64,000 nt of DNA from Acidovorax sp. Root219 (lineage in GTDB: Bacteria > Pseudomonadota > Gammaproteobacteria > Burkholderiales > Burkholderiaceae_C). The first letter of the stretch is position 1. Each line of letters starts with the position of its first letter. Below the pieces are notes generated by a model. That model saw nothing but the letters and a program-made list of their open reading frames with translations. It did no database searches and was not told where the DNA came from. The stretch is from assembly GCF_001428665.1 (NCBI RefSeq), contig NZ_LMIJ01000024.1, positions 84,278 through 148,277 of the forward strand, in the 5' to 3' direction. Positions 19,700-32,151 of the stretch are shown one piece after another. The translations under genes were made by a program, and so were the position numbers.

Positions 19700-19884
19700 A
19701 AGGACGCCAGTAGTGGATGTACTTTAAATGGAACAAAAAGGAACCCGTTAAGGGTAAACCTTGATTTGAAACGATCACAAAAGAACAAGAATGAACGCAA
19801 TCGAAAACAAACGACCGCTGTGCGCTTGCGTCAGCGGTTTGGCACAACAGGCCCCTCGAGGGGCACTATGGAAAGGCATGCGTG
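19700..19884. promoter_or_regulatory. glpR/glpS divergent control region
   Basis: About 200 bp, strikingly A-rich within a GC-rich genome. It holds phased short direct repeats: GGAACAAAAAGGAAC at 19730-19744, and AGAACAAGAATGAACGC followed by TCGAAAACAAACGA between 19782 and 19814, giving GAA-type motifs about every 10 bp, an arrangement common for DeoR repressors. A perfect 14-bp palindrome GCCCCTCGAGGGGC (19851-19864) lies in the glpS leader, directly before the ribosome site GGAAAGG (19870-19876). Operator assignment is inference. Confidence 0.5.
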
Positions 19885-20961
19885 ATGCAGCTGGCACTGG
19901 ACAGCATCAGCAAGAGGGTGGGGGCGCAGACCTGGCTCCATGGCATGAGCATGGCGCTGCACAGCGGCGCCGTGACGGTGCTGCTGGGCGCCACGCAAGC
20001 CGGCAAGACCAGCCTGATGCGCATCATGGCCGGGCTCGACACGCCCACCGCCGGCACCGTGCGGGTGGACGGTGCGGACGTGACCGGCGTGCCGGTGCGC
20101 GAGCGCAACGTGGCCATGGTCTACCAGCAGTTCATCAACTACCCCTCGATGAAGGTGGCGGACAACATCGCCTCGCCGCTCAAGCTGCGCGGCGAAAAGA
20201 ACATCGACACCCGGGTGCGCGAGATCGCCGCCCGCCTGCACATCGAGATGTTCCTCGACCGCTACCCGGCCGAGCTCTCGGGCGGGCAGCAGCAGCGTGT
20301 GGCGCTGGCGCGGGCCCTGGCCAAGGGCGCGCCGCTGATGCTGCTCGACGAGCCGCTGGTGAACCTGGACTACAAGCTGCGCGAAGAGCTGCGTGAAGAG
20401 CTGACCCAGCTGTTCGCCGCCGGCCAATCCACGGTGGTCTATGCCACCACCGAGCCGGGCGAGGCCCTGCTGCTGGGCGGCTACACCGCCGTACTCGACG
20501 AAGGCCGCCTGCTGCAGTATGGCCCCACGGCCGAGGTGTTCCATGCCCCCAATTCGCTGCGCGTGGCGCGTGCCTTCAGCGACCCGCCCATGAACCTGAT
20601 CGCGGCCACCGTGGCAGCGCAAGGCGTGCAATTGCAAGGCGGGGCCACGCTGGCCATCCCGCTGCCAGAGGGTACGGCGGCCGGCGCTGTTACCGTCGGC
20701 GTGCGCGCCAGCGCACTGCGCGTGCAGGCCCGCCCCGGCGATGTGGGCGTGAACGGCACGGTGGAGCTGGCCGAGATCTCGGGCTCGGACACCTTCGTGC
20801 ATGCCTCCACCCCCTGGGGCGACCTGGTGGCACAGCTCACCGGGGTGCATTACTTTGAACTGGGAACGCCCCTGGCGCTGCACCTGGACCCGGCGCAGGC
20901 CTATGTGTTCGGGGTCGATGGCCGGTTGGTATGGGCGCCCGCGCGCCTGGGAGGGCGTTGA
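19885..20961 (+). CDS. glpS: glycerol ABC transporter ATP-binding protein GlpS-like
   Basis: 358-residue ABC ATPase with a C-terminal TOBE-like region, one half of a heteromeric pair with the next ATPase. Walker A GATQAGKT (35-42), signature LSGGQ (131-135), Walker B LMLLDEP. The H-loop position is altered: VYATTEP, with threonine at about residue 189 where a histidine is normal. ATG 19885 is preferred over an adjacent GTG because it lies 8 bases from GGAAAGG. Operon order glpS-T-P-Q-DUF2160-V followed by glpD matches the rhizobial glycerol uptake operon. It provides a canonical signature to its partner's nucleotide site. Confidence 0.88.
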   Translation: MQLALDSISKRVGAQTWLHGMSMALHSGAVTVLLGATQAGKTSLMRIMAGLDTPTAGTVRVDGADVTGVPVRERNVAMVYQQFINYPSMKVADNIASPLKLRGEKNIDTRVREIAARLHIEMFLDRYPAELSGGQQQRVALARALAKGAPLMLLDEPLVNLDYKLREELREELTQLFAAGQSTVVYATTEPGEALLLGGYTAVLDEGRLLQYGPTAEVFHAPNSLRVARAFSDPPMNLIAATVAAQGVQLQGGATLAIPLPEGTAAGAVTVGVRASALRVQARPGDVGVNGTVELAEISGSDTFVHASTPWGDLVAQLTGVHYFELGTPLALHLDPAQAYVFGVDGRLVWAPARLGGR

Positions 20962-20968
20962 AAATGAA

Positions 20969-21098
20969 GCACCCCCTGAGTCGCTTCGCGCCTTCCCCCT
21001 CTCTCGACTCGCTGCGCGATTCGGGAGGGGGACGCCCCCAGTGCGGCGGGGCGGCCCTTGCACGGGGGCACTGGCCTTGGCTGTGCCAGTTTCGTGGC
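20969..21098 (+). repeat. dispersed GC-rich intergenic repeat, copy 2
   Basis: Related to 5925-6078 and in the same direction as transcription, inserted between glpS and glpT. Hairpin 20997-21031 keeps the copy-1 architecture: apical stem TCGC/GCGA with loop TGC, one mismatch, then a stem with two G-U pairs in the same places. The GGGGG strand could alternatively pair with the CCCCC of GACGCCCCC just downstream. It may tune the relative expression of the two ATPases. Confidence 0.8.
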
Positions 21099-21132
21099 CC
21101 GCGGGTGGCGCGCTGCGCTATGGAGAACTGAG

Positions 21133-22220
<1,088 letters not shown>

Positions 22221-22224
<4 letters not shown>

Positions 22225-23117
22225 GCACCACGACCAAGCCGGTGAACCAGAAGGCCTGGTTCCTGATCCTGCCGGTCATCATCTGCGTGGCCTTCTCGGC
22301 CATCCTGCCACTGATGACGGTGGTGAACTACTCGGTGCAGGACATCATCTCGCCCGAGCGGCGCGTTTTCGTCGGCACCGAATGGTTTGCCGCCGTGATG
22401 CGCGACGAGGAGCTGCACGCCGCGCTGTGGCGCCAGATCACCTTTTCGCTGGCAGTGCTGGCGGTGGAGATTCCGCTGGGCATCATGCTGGCGCTGTCCA
22501 TGCCCGCGCAGGGCTGGAAGTCGTCGGCCGTGCTGGTGGTGGTGGCCCTGTCGCTGCTGATCCCCTGGAACGTGGTGGGCACCATCTGGCAGATCTACGG
22601 CCGCGCCGACATCGGGCTCATGGGCCGCATGCTGCAGGAGATCGGCATCGAGTACAGCTACACCGGCAATGCCACGCAGGCCTGGCTCACGGTGCTGCTG
22701 ATGGACGTGTGGCACTGGACTCCGCTGGTGGCGCTGCTGGCCTTCGCCGGGCTGCGCTCCATTCCCGACGCCTACTACCAGGCGGCGCGCATCGACGGGG
22801 CCAGCAAGTTCGCGGTGTTCCGCTACATCCAGTTGCCCAAGATGCGCGGCGTGCTGATGATCGCGGTGCTGCTGCGCTTCATGGACAGTTTCATGATCTA
22901 CACCGAGCCCTTCGTGCTCACGGGCGGCGGGCCGGGCAATGCCACCACCTTCCTGAGCCAGTACCTGACGACGAAGGCCGTGGGCCAGTTCGATCTGGGC
23001 CCGGCGGCGGCGTTCTCGCTGATCTACTTCTTCATCATCCTGCTTCTGTGCTTCATCCTCTACAACTGGATGCAGCGCGTAGGCACCGCCAGCAACGAAG
23101 GGGCCGGCCATGAATGA
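22221..23117 (+). CDS. glpP: glycerol ABC transporter permease GlpP-like
   Basis: 298-residue inner-membrane permease of the MalF/UgpA type with about six transmembrane helices and the cytoplasmic EAA loop (ARIDGASKFAVFRYIQLP) that docks on the ATPases. It overlaps the glpT stop by four bases and the glpQ start by eight, so the three are tightly coupled. Substrate is inferred from flanking glpK, glpD and glpR. Confidence 0.9.
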
Positions 23118-23922
23118 AAAACGCTTCCACAAGCGGTCGCTGTTCCTGATCGCCTATCTGATTTTCGCCGTGTTGCCCATCTACTGGATGATCAACATGA
23201 GCTTCAAGACGAATGCGGAGATCCTGTCCTCGTTTTCGTTCTTTCCCCAGCACTTCACCTGGGACAACTACAGGACCATTTTCACCGACGAATCCTGGTA
23301 CTCGGGCTACATCAACAGCCTGATCTACGTGGGCATCAACACGGTGATCTCGCTCACCGTGGCGCTGCCGGCAGCCTATGCCTTCTCGCGCTACCAGTTC
23401 ATGGGCGACAAGCATGTGTTCTTCTGGCTGCTGACCAACCGCATGACGCCGCCTGCCGTGTTTCTGCTGCCCTTCTTTCAGCTGTACACCACGGTGGGGC
23501 TGATGGACACACACATCGCCGTCGCGCTGGCCCACCTGTTGTTCAACGTGCCGTTGGCGGTGTGGATCCTGGAGGGCTTCATGAGCGGCATCCCGCGCGA
23601 GATCGACGAGACCGCCTACATCGACGGCTACAGCTTCCCGCGCTTCTTCGTGACCATCTTCCTGCCTCTGATCAAGGCCGGCGTGGGCGTGGCAGCGTTC
23701 TTCTGCTTCATGTTCAGCTGGGTGGAGCTGCTGCTGGCGCGCACGCTGACCAGTGTGAACGCCAAGCCCATCGTGGCCACCATGACGCGCACCGTGAGCG
23801 CCTCGGGCATGGACTGGGCAACACTGGCCGCGGCCGGCGTGCTCACCATCGTACCGGGCGCCATCGTGATCTGGTTTGTGCGGCACTACATCGCGAAGGG
23901 TTTCGCGATGGGCCGCGTTTAA
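23110..23922 (+). CDS. glpQ: glycerol ABC transporter permease GlpQ-like
   Basis: 270-residue second permease, MalG/UgpE type, with about six transmembrane helices and an EAA loop (TAYIDGYSFPRFFVTIFLP). Pairs with the preceding permease to form the membrane pore. The ATG at 23110 lies inside the end of glpP. Named after the GlpSTPQV system; not the periplasmic phosphodiesterase also called GlpQ in enterobacteria. Confidence 0.9.
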   Translation: MNEKRFHKRSLFLIAYLIFAVLPIYWMINMSFKTNAEILSSFSFFPQHFTWDNYRTIFTDESWYSGYINSLIYVGINTVISLTVALPAAYAFSRYQFMGDKHVFFWLLTNRMTPPAVFLLPFFQLYTTVGLMDTHIAVALAHLLFNVPLAVWILEGFMSGIPREIDETAYIDGYSFPRFFVTIFLPLIKAGVGVAAFFCFMFSWVELLLARTLTSVNAKPIVATMTRTVSASGMDWATLAAAGVLTIVPGAIVIWFVRHYIAKGFAMGRV

Positions 23923-23934
23923 GAAGGAGCTGCC

Positions 23935-24243
23935 ATGTTCGAGTGGATGGCCTGGACCCTGCCGGTGGCGGTGTTCTTCACGTGCATCGTGCTGATGCTG
24001 GCTGGCATGGCGGTGTGGGAGTTCAAGTCCCCCACCACGATGCGCAAGGGCTTTCTGCCCCTGGAAACAACGCGCGGCGACCGCCTGTTCATCGGGCTGC
24101 TGTCGGCGGCCTACGTGAACCTGATCTTCGTGGGCGTGAGCGGCAAGCTCGCGCAGTGGTTTGAGCTGGGCGAGGACCCGTCGATCTGGTTCAGCTTCGT
24201 GCTGTCCATGCTGCTGCTCGGCCTGATCATGCGCAAAGGCTGA
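23935..24243 (+). CDS. DUF2160 small membrane protein of glycerol ABC operon
   Basis: 102 residues, mostly hydrophobic, with about three transmembrane helices (near 8-27, 52-70 and 84-98) and a conserved-looking RGDRLF stretch. It resembles DUF2160 proteins that sit between the permeases and the binding protein in GlpSTPQV-type operons. Start ATG follows AAGGAG by 5 bases. Function is unknown; position suggests an accessory transporter subunit. Confidence 0.8.
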   Translation: MFEWMAWTLPVAVFFTCIVLMLAGMAVWEFKSPTTMRKGFLPLETTRGDRLFIGLLSAAYVNLIFVGVSGKLAQWFELGEDPSIWFSFVLSMLLLGLIMRKG

Positions 24244-24270
24244 AGGCGCCCTGGAAATGTTCCCGTTGCA

Positions 24271-24294
24271 CGGCTCAAACCTTCCCCGGAGCCG
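24271..24294 (+). other. intercistronic hairpin before glpV
   Basis: Stem CGGCTC/GAGCCG with a 12-base loop in the 101-bp gap upstream of the binding-protein gene. Such stems often stabilise the 3' end of upstream mRNA or set a higher level of the binding protein; no T-tract, so not a terminator. Confidence 0.35.
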
Positions 24295-24344
24295 GGCGAC
24301 CCTTGTGTATCCAATGGGGAGATGACTATGAGGAGACAGGCACT

Positions 24345-26075
<1,731 letters not shown>

Positions 26076-26088
26076 GCGCCCAGGCCTC

Positions 26089-26140
26089 TGGCGGCCGGTC
26101 CTCTGTCCATCTATCCATAGACGGCCGGCCGCCATTTTTT
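26089..26140 (+). terminator. terminator after glpV
   Basis: Ten-bp stem TGGCGGCCGG (26089-26098) / CCGGCCGCCA (26125-26134) with a 26-base loop, followed by six T. It should reduce read-through into glpD, which therefore probably has its own promoter. Confidence 0.8.
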
Positions 26141-26252
26141 CTCCTCCGCACCTGCGGGCTCGGGAGGCCCACCAGGCCAATCCGCCCCGCAGGTGTCAAG
26201 AATTCAGGGTTTACCCTAGCCCAGCCCCCGTGCCTGTGGACAATCAGCACCT

Positions 26253-27845
26253 ATGACCCACGCTTTCGCTCCCCTGCCCACGCGGCGCTCCGACCTCCTT
26301 GACCGCCTTGCCGCGCCGCACCAGTACGACCTGGCCGTGATCGGGGGCGGGGCGACGGGCCTCGGTGTGGCGCTGGACGCGGCGGCCCGGGGCTTCAGCG
26401 TGGTGCTGGTCGATTCGCACGATTTTGCCAAGGGAACCTCCTCGCGTGCCACCAAACTGGTGCACGGAGGCGTGCGCTACCTGGCCCAGGGGAACATCGC
26501 GCTGGTGCGCGAGGCCCTGCACGAGCGCACGACGCTGCTCAACAACGCCCCCCACCTGGCCCAGCCCCTGGCCTTCGTCATGCCGTCCTACAAGGTGTGG
26601 GAGACGCCGTTCTACGGCATCGGCCTGATGATGTACGACGCCCTGGCCGGCAAGGCGGGCCTGGGGTCCACCCAGTTCCTGGGCCGCGCCAAGACGCTGC
26701 AATGCCTGCCCAACGCCCGCCAGGACGGACTCAAGGGCGGCGTGAAGTACTGGGATGGCCAGTTCGACGATGCCCGCCTGGCGCTGGCCCTGGCCCGCAC
26801 GGCGGCCGCCAAGGGTGCGCTGCTGGTCAATTACTGCCCGGCGACCTCGCTGGTCCATGACAACGGCAAGGTGGCCGGCTTCGTCTGCGAAGACAGCGCC
26901 AGCGGCCGCCAGTTCACCGTGCGCGCCAAGGCCGTGGTCAACGCCACCGGTGTCTGGGTGGATGCCCTGCGCCAGATGGATGGCGACGCCATCGGCCGCC
27001 CTGTCAAGCCCATCGTGGCGCCCAGCCAGGGCGTGCACATCGTGGTGGACCGCGAATTCCTGCCCTCCGACCATGCCCTGATGGTGCCCAAGACGGCCGA
27101 CGGCCGGGTGCTGTTTGCCGTGCCGTGGCTGGGCAAGCTCATTTTGGGCACCACCGACAGCCCGCGCCAGGACGTGGTGCGCGAGCCCCTGGCCTTCAAG
27201 GAAGAGGTGGCCTTCATCCTCGACGAGGCGGCCCGCTACCTCACCCGGGCCCCCAAGGTGGCCGACATCCGCAGCATCTGGGTGGGCCTGCGCCCCCTGG
27301 TCAAGCCGCAGGACGACGACGGTGACAACACCAAGAAGATCAGCCGCGAGCACACCGTGCTGGCCAGCAAGAGCGGCCTGGTGACCGTGACCGGAGGCAA
27401 ATGGACGACCTACCGCGCCATGGCCGAGGACGTGTTGCAAAAATGCTTCACCGTAGGCCTGCTGCCGGAGACGGCCGCCGGCGTCACCAACCGCCTGCCC
27501 CTGGTGGGCACGCCCGCCGAGTCGGTGCGCCACCGCATCAGCGACGCCCAGGGCTTGCATTCCTACGGGGGTGAGGCCTCGTGCGTGCAGGCGCTGCCGG
27601 GCCCAGGGGTGGACCTGGGTGGCGGCCTGACCGAGGCCATGGTGCGCTTTGCCGCACGCTTCGAGTACGCCTGCACGGTCGAGGATGTGCTGGCCCGCCG
27701 CTCGCGCATGCTGTTCCTGGACGCCCGCCAGGCCATCGCCAGCGCCCCTGCGGTGGCGGCCCTCCTGCAGGAGGAACTGGGCGCCGATCCACAACTGGAT
27801 GCGTTTTTGTCACTTGCCGAGCAATATTTGCACGCGCCAGTGTGA
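26253..27845 (+). CDS. glpD: aerobic glycerol-3-phosphate dehydrogenase
   Basis: FAD-dependent, membrane-associated enzyme oxidising glycerol-3-phosphate to dihydroxyacetone phosphate and passing electrons to ubiquinone. 530 residues; FAD Rossmann motif GGGATGLG (31-38), GTSSRATKLVHGGVRYL, VNATGVW, and TVTGGKWTTYR near the C-terminal part are family signatures. ATG 26253. It lies 177 bp after glpV, behind the terminator, and completes the import-phosphorylation-oxidation route. The upstream gap holds no other gene. Confidence 0.97.
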   Translation: MTHAFAPLPTRRSDLLDRLAAPHQYDLAVIGGGATGLGVALDAAARGFSVVLVDSHDFAKGTSSRATKLVHGGVRYLAQGNIALVREALHERTTLLNNAPHLAQPLAFVMPSYKVWETPFYGIGLMMYDALAGKAGLGSTQFLGRAKTLQCLPNARQDGLKGGVKYWDGQFDDARLALALARTAAAKGALLVNYCPATSLVHDNGKVAGFVCEDSASGRQFTVRAKAVVNATGVWVDALRQMDGDAIGRPVKPIVAPSQGVHIVVDREFLPSDHALMVPKTADGRVLFAVPWLGKLILGTTDSPRQDVVREPLAFKEEVAFILDEAARYLTRAPKVADIRSIWVGLRPLVKPQDDDGDNTKKISREHTVLASKSGLVTVTGGKWTTYRAMAEDVLQKCFTVGLLPETAAGVTNRLPLVGTPAESVRHRISDAQGLHSYGGEASCVQALPGPGVDLGGGLTEAMVRFAARFEYACTVEDVLARRSRMLFLDARQAIASAPAVAALLQEELGADPQLDAFLSLAEQYLHAPV

Positions 27846-27852
27846 TAGGCAC

Positions 27853-27881
27853 TTGACTTCGCCTTGTGCTTTGGCAATAAT
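27853..27881 (+). promoter_or_regulatory. sigma-70 promoter of the spc ribosomal operon
   Basis: TTGACT (27853-27858), 17-bp spacer, AATAAT (27876-27881). Initiation near 27888 would give a leader of about 150 nt before rplN. It lies right after glpD, so the rplN cluster has an independent promoter. Confidence 0.8.
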
Positions 27882-28039
27882 CGAGGGCTTCGCGTTTCCT
27901 ACGTGAAGTTTCTGCCCAGCGGGAAGTGCTGCAAATGGTTTGCGGTTCGGACGACGGGCCCAAGACTGACTGGCTGATCTGCAGCCCTTGAGAAGTTCTC
28001 TGGGGCCGTGGTCTTCTGGTGCAAGTTGGGAATATTGAA

Positions 28040-28408
28040 ATGATCCAGACAGAATCTCGGTTAGAGGTTGCCGACAATACCGGCGCCAAGTCCGTCCTTT
28101 GCATCAAGGTGCTGGGTGGCTCGAAGCGTCGCTATGCAAGCGTTGGCGACATCATCAAAGTGAGCATCAAAGAAGCCGCTCCGCGTGGCCGCGTCAAAAA
28201 AGGCGAGGTTTACAGCGCAGTGGTCGTTCGCACCGCAAAGGGTATCCGCCGCGGTGATGGCTCGCTCGTCAAATTCGACGGCAACGCAGCAGTGTTGCTG
28301 AATGCAAAGTTGGAGCCTATCGGCACCCGCATCTTTGGACCCGTGACGCGTGAACTGCGTAACGAAAAGTTCATGAAGATCGTGTCCCTGGCTCCTGAAG
28401 TTCTCTAA
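28040..28408 (+). CDS. rplN: 50S ribosomal protein L14
   Basis: 122 residues (E. coli 123), beginning [18 protein letters not shown]14 is a large-subunit protein at the subunit interface. ATG 28040 is chosen because it gives the invariant N terminus; a seven-codon extension is rejected. First gene of the spc operon; in this window its upstream neighbour is glpD, not rpsQ. Confidence 0.98.
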   Translation: MIQTESRLEVADNTGAKSVLCIKVLGGSKRRYASVGDIIKVSIKEAAPRGRVKKGEVYSAVVVRTAKGIRRGDGSLVKFDGNAAVLLNAKLEPIGTRIFGPVTRELRNEKFMKIVSLAPEVL

Positions 28409-28417
28409 GGACGCGCC

Positions 28418-28738
28418 ATGAACAAGATTCGCAAGGGCGACGAAATCATCGTGCTGACAGGGCGCGACAAGGGCAAGCGCGGCACGGTGTCGTCGCGCAA
28501 GGACGATTCCTATGTGCTGATCGACGGTATCAACGTCGTCAAGAAGCACGCCAAGCCGAACCCCATGAAGGGTACGACGGGCGGCATCGTTGAAAAGTCC
28601 ATGCCTATTCACCAGTCCAACGTAGCCATCTTCAATGCGGCTACCGGCAAGGCTGATCGTGTGGGCATCAAGGTGCAGGCAGACGGCGCACGCATTCGCG
28701 TGTACAAGTCCAGCGGCGCTGAAATCAAGGTGGCCTAA
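28418..28738 (+). CDS. rplX: 50S ribosomal protein L24
   Basis: 106 residues (E. coli 104). KOW motif near the N terminus ([17 protein letters not shown]) and [11 protein letters not shown]. An assembly initiator of the large subunit near the exit tunnel. Nine bases after rplN. Confidence 0.98.
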   Translation: MNKIRKGDEIIVLTGRDKGKRGTVSSRKDDSYVLIDGINVVKKHAKPNPMKGTTGGIVEKSMPIHQSNVAIFNAATGKADRVGIKVQADGARIRVYKSSGAEIKVA

Positions 28739-28747
28739 GGGGCAAAC

Positions 28748-29287
28748 ATGGCACGACTCCAAGAAATCTACCGCGACAAGATCGCTCCCGAACTGATCAA
28801 ACAGTTCGGCTACACCTCGCCCATGCAGGTTCCCCGTCTGACCAAGATCACGCTCAACATGGGTGTGAGCGAGGCAGTCTCGGACAAGAAGGTGATGGAC
28901 AACGCCGTGGCGGACCTGACCAAGATCGCTGGTCAAAAGCCCGTGGTCACCAAGGCCAAGAAAGCTATCGCCGGTTTCAAGATCCGCGAAGGCCAGGCCA
29001 TCGGTTGCATGGTCACGCTGCGTGGCGTGCAGATGTATGAGTTCCTGGACCGTTTCGTGACCGTGGCTCTGCCCCGCGTTCGTGACTTCCGTGGTATCTC
29101 CGGTCGCGCTTTCGACGGCCGTGGCAACTACAACATCGGCGTCAAGGAACAGATCATTTTCCCTGAAATTGAATACGACAAGGTTGACGCCTTGCGTGGT
29201 CTCAATATCAGCATCACCACGACGGCCACGTCCGACGAAGAAGCCAAGGCTCTTCTCGCTGGTTTCCGTTTCCCGTTCAAGAACTGA
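28748..29287 (+). CDS. rplE: 50S ribosomal protein L5
   Basis: 179 residues, the same length as E. coli L5. Conserved [13 protein letters not shown] and [11 protein letters not shown]. Binds 5S rRNA and contacts P-site tRNA. Confidence 0.98.
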   Translation: MARLQEIYRDKIAPELIKQFGYTSPMQVPRLTKITLNMGVSEAVSDKKVMDNAVADLTKIAGQKPVVTKAKKAIAGFKIREGQAIGCMVTLRGVQMYEFLDRFVTVALPRVRDFRGISGRAFDGRGNYNIGVKEQIIFPEIEYDKVDALRGLNISITTTATSDEEAKALLAGFRFPFKN

Positions 29288-29295
29288 GGCAGGGT

Positions 29296-29601
29296 ATGGC
29301 TAAAGTAGCTTTGATCCAGCGCGAACTGAAGCGCGAAAAACTGGCCGCCAAGTACGCAACGAAGTATGCGGAACTGAAGGCGATTGCCGGTGACGCCAAG
29401 CGCAGCGACGAAGAGCGTGATGCAGCCCGCCTGGGCCTGCAGAAGCTTCCCCGCAATGCGAACCCCACGCGCCAGCGCAACCGTTGCGAAATCACCGGTC
29501 GTCCGCGCGGTACCTTCCGTCAATTCGGTCTGGCCCGCGCCAAGATCCGTGAACTGGCTTTTGCAGGCGACATCCCCGGTGTCACCAAGGCCAGCTGGTA
29601 A
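29296..29601 (+). CDS. rpsN: 30S ribosomal protein S14
   Basis: 101 residues, the long zinc-free (C-minus) form: a single cysteine in [18 protein letters not shown] rather than the four-cysteine ribbon. Head protein of the 30S subunit. Eight bases after rplE. Confidence 0.98.
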   Translation: MAKVALIQRELKREKLAAKYATKYAELKAIAGDAKRSDEERDAARLGLQKLPRNANPTRQRNRCEITGRPRGTFRQFGLARAKIRELAFAGDIPGVTKASW

Positions 29602-29621
29602 GCAGGCAGGAGAATTACAAC

Positions 29622-30017
29622 ATGAGCATGAGTGATCCTATCGCTGACTTGCTGACCCGCATCCGTAATGCACAGATGGTCGCCAAAGCCACGGTTCTGG
29701 TGCCTTCTTCCAAAGTGAAGATTGCCATCGCCCAGGTGCTGAAGGACGAGGGTTATATCGACGGATTCCAGGTCAAGACCGAATCCGGCAAGTCCGAACT
29801 CGAAATCGCCCTGAAGTACTACGCAGGTCGCCCGGTGATTGAGCGCATCGAGCGCGTCAGCCGCCCTGGCCTGCGTGTCTACAAAGGCTACGATTCCATC
29901 CCGCAAGTCCAGAACGGTCTTGGTGTGGCAATTGTCACCACCCCCAAGGGCGTGATGACCGATCGCAAGGCGCGCGCTACCGGTGTCGGTGGCGAAGTGC
30001 TCTGCTACGTGGCCTAA
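29622..30017 (+). CDS. rpsH: 30S ribosomal protein S8
   Basis: 131 residues (E. coli 130), [18 protein letters not shown] at the start and the C-terminal [12 protein letters not shown]8 binds 16S rRNA and in E. coli represses the spc operon by binding the rplE start region; whether that site exists here was not tested. Confidence 0.98.
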   Translation: MSMSDPIADLLTRIRNAQMVAKATVLVPSSKVKIAIAQVLKDEGYIDGFQVKTESGKSELEIALKYYAGRPVIERIERVSRPGLRVYKGYDSIPQVQNGLGVAIVTTPKGVMTDRKARATGVGGEVLCYVA

Positions 30018-30042
30018 CCCGCGACATTGAGGAGAAACTGAA

Positions 30043-30576
30043 ATGTCCCGAGTAGGAAAAATGCCCGTGACCATCCCCGCTGGCGTGGATGTGTCCGTTA
30101 AAGCCGACCAGATCTCTGTCAAGGGTACTGGTGGTGTTCTGTCGCTGGCGCAAAACGTGCTGGTGAAGGTGTCGAGCAACGACGGCAAGCTCAGCTTTGA
30201 GCCTGTCAACGATTCTCGCGAAGCCAATGCCATGAGCGGCACGATCCGCCAACTCGTCAACAACATGGTTGTGGGCGTGAGCAAGGGTTTCGAGAAGAAG
30301 CTGACCCTGATCGGCGTGGGCTACAAGGCCGCCGCCTCCGGCGCCAAGCTCAACCTGGCTGTCGGTTATTCGCACCCGGTCAACATCGAGATGCCCGCTG
30401 GCATCACGGTGGCCACCCCCACCCCCACGGAAGTGGTTGTGAAGGGTGCCGACCGCCAACGCGTTGGCCAAATTGCCGCTGAGATCCGTGCTGTTCGTCC
30501 ACCCGAGCCCTACAAGGGCAAGGGCATCCGCTATGCGGACGAGAAGATCACGATCAAAGAGACCAAGAAGAAGTAA
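30043..30576 (+). CDS. rplF: 50S ribosomal protein L6
   Basis: 177 residues, equal to E. coli L6. [12 protein letters not shown] start and the C-terminal signature [12 protein letters not shown]. Sits near the factor-binding centre of the large subunit. GAGGAG-type ribosome site upstream. Confidence 0.98.
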   Translation: MSRVGKMPVTIPAGVDVSVKADQISVKGTGGVLSLAQNVLVKVSSNDGKLSFEPVNDSREANAMSGTIRQLVNNMVVGVSKGFEKKLTLIGVGYKAAASGAKLNLAVGYSHPVNIEMPAGITVATPTPTEVVVKGADRQRVGQIAAEIRAVRPPEPYKGKGIRYADEKITIKETKKK

Positions 30577-30587
30577 GGAGCTGCAAC

Positions 30588-30953
30588 ATGTTGACCAAGA
30601 AAGAGCAGCGTCTTCGTCGTTCGCGCCAGACCCGTATCCGCATTGCACAGCAAGGCGTGGCCCGTCTGACCGTGAACCGCACGAATCTCCATATTTATGC
30701 CAGCGTCATTTCCGGCGACGGCAGCAAGGTGTTGGCAAGCGCCTCCACCGCAGAAGCCGACGTCCGCAAGGAACTCGGTGGTTCGGGCAAGGGCGGCAAT
30801 GCCGCTGCAGCCACGGCCATCGGCAAGCGCATTGCTGAAAAGGCAAAGGCTGCTGGCGTTGAGAAGGTTGCATTTGATCGCTCAGGCTTTGCCTACCACG
30901 GTCGCGTCAAGGCTCTGGCCGACGCAGCCCGTGAAGCTGGCCTGCAGTTCTAA
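30588..30953 (+). CDS. rplR: 50S ribosomal protein L18
   Basis: 121 residues (E. coli 117). Basic N-terminal tail and [20 protein letters not shown], the family signature. Binds 5S rRNA with L5. Confidence 0.98.
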   Translation: MLTKKEQRLRRSRQTRIRIAQQGVARLTVNRTNLHIYASVISGDGSKVLASASTAEADVRKELGGSGKGGNAAAATAIGKRIAEKAKAAGVEKVAFDRSGFAYHGRVKALADAAREAGLQF

Positions 30954-30970
30954 GCGGAGCGGAATACAAA

Positions 30971-31489
30971 ATGGCTAAATTTCAACCCAAAGTGCAAGAC
31001 GAAGGTCGTGACGACGGTCTGCGCGAAAAAATGATCGCGGTCAACCGCGTCACCAAAGTCGTGAAGGGTGGCCGTATCCTCGGTTTCGCCGCACTGACTG
31101 TGGTCGGCGACGGTGACGGCCGCGTGGGCATGGGCAAGGGCAAGTCCAAGGAAGTGCCTGCTGCCGTGCAAAAGGCGATGGAAGAAGCCCGTCGCAACAT
31201 GGTGAAGGTCACGCTGAAGCACGGCACGATCTTCCACCAGGTGACTGGCCACCACGGCGCTGCACATGTGATGATGGCACCGGCCCCCAAGGGTACCGGC
31301 ATCATCGCTGGCGGCCCCATGCGCGCTGTCTTCGAAGTGTTGGGCGTGACCGACATCGTGGCCAAGAGCCATGGTTCGTCCAACCCCTACAACATGGTCC
31401 GCGCTACTTTTGACGCACTGGTGAACTCCACGACGCCTTCGCAAGTGGCAGCCAAGCGCGGCAAAACGGTCGAAGACATCTTCGCCTGA
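30971..31489 (+). CDS. rpsE: 30S ribosomal protein S5
   Basis: 172 residues (E. coli 167). Double-stranded RNA-binding N half ([18 protein letters not shown]) and GKGKSKEVP loop implicated in accuracy. C-terminal [15 protein letters not shown]. Confidence 0.98.
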   Translation: MAKFQPKVQDEGRDDGLREKMIAVNRVTKVVKGGRILGFAALTVVGDGDGRVGMGKGKSKEVPAAVQKAMEEARRNMVKVTLKHGTIFHQVTGHHGAAHVMMAPAPKGTGIIAGGPMRAVFEVLGVTDIVAKSHGSSNPYNMVRATFDALVNSTTPSQVAAKRGKTVEDIFA

Positions 31490-31502
31490 TTGGAAGCTGT
31501 AA

Positions 31503-31685
31503 ATGACTACGCAACAAACCGTCAAGATTCAACTGGTGCGCAGCCCTATCGGCACCAAGGAATCGCACCGCGCCACCGTCCGTGGCCTGGGTCTGCGCAA
31601 GCTGAACAGCGTCAGCGAACTGCAGGACTCGCCCGAAGTGCGCGGCATGATTAACAAGATCAGCTATCTGGTCAAAGTCCTCTGA
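31503..31685 (+). CDS. rpmD: 50S ribosomal protein L30
   Basis: 60 residues (E. coli 59), with [24 protein letters not shown]. Small large-subunit protein not present in all bacteria. Between rpsE and rplO, in conserved order. Confidence 0.98.
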   Translation: MTTQQTVKIQLVRSPIGTKESHRATVRGLGLRKLNSVSELQDSPEVRGMINKISYLVKVL

Positions 31686-31695
31686 GAGATAGATC

Positions 31696-32127
31696 ATGGA
31701 ACTCAATAGCATCAAGCCCGCAGACGGCGCCAAGCATGCCAAGCGCCGTGTAGGCCGCGGTATCGGCTCCGGTCTGGGCAAGACCGCTGGCCGTGGTCAC
31801 AAGGGTCAGAAGTCCCGCGCAGGCGGCTACCACAAGGTGGGTTTCGAAGGCGGTCAAATGCCTTTGCAACGTCGCCTGCCAAAGCGCGGCTTCAAGTCGC
31901 ACCTGCTGCAGTTCAATGCCGAAGTCAACCTGACCGACCTGGAAAAGCTGGGCCTGGCCGAAGTGGACGTGCTTGCCTTGAAGCAAGCCGGCCTGATCGG
32001 CGAGCTGGCCAAGGTGGTCAAGGTCATCAAGACCGGTACGCTCACCAAGGCTGTCAAGCTGACGGGTGTTGGCGCTACAGCGGGTGCCAAGGCGGCTATC
32101 GAAGCTGCTGGCGGCAGCCTGGCCTGA
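31696..32127 (+). CDS. rplO: 50S ribosomal protein L15
   Basis: 143 residues (E. coli 144). Glycine/arginine-rich N part ([21 protein letters not shown]) that threads into 23S rRNA. Late-assembly protein. Confidence 0.98.
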   Translation: MELNSIKPADGAKHAKRRVGRGIGSGLGKTAGRGHKGQKSRAGGYHKVGFEGGQMPLQRRLPKRGFKSHLLQFNAEVNLTDLEKLGLAEVDVLALKQAGLIGELAKVVKVIKTGTLTKAVKLTGVGATAGAKAAIEAAGGSLA

Positions 32128-32151
32128 TTTTGGTTCTGAAAGAAGGCACCT

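Noticed and set aside
19791-20396. Rightward 201-codon frame at the start of glpS
   Set aside because: Overlaps glpS out of frame and begins inside the control region; translation is arginine/alanine-rich noise.
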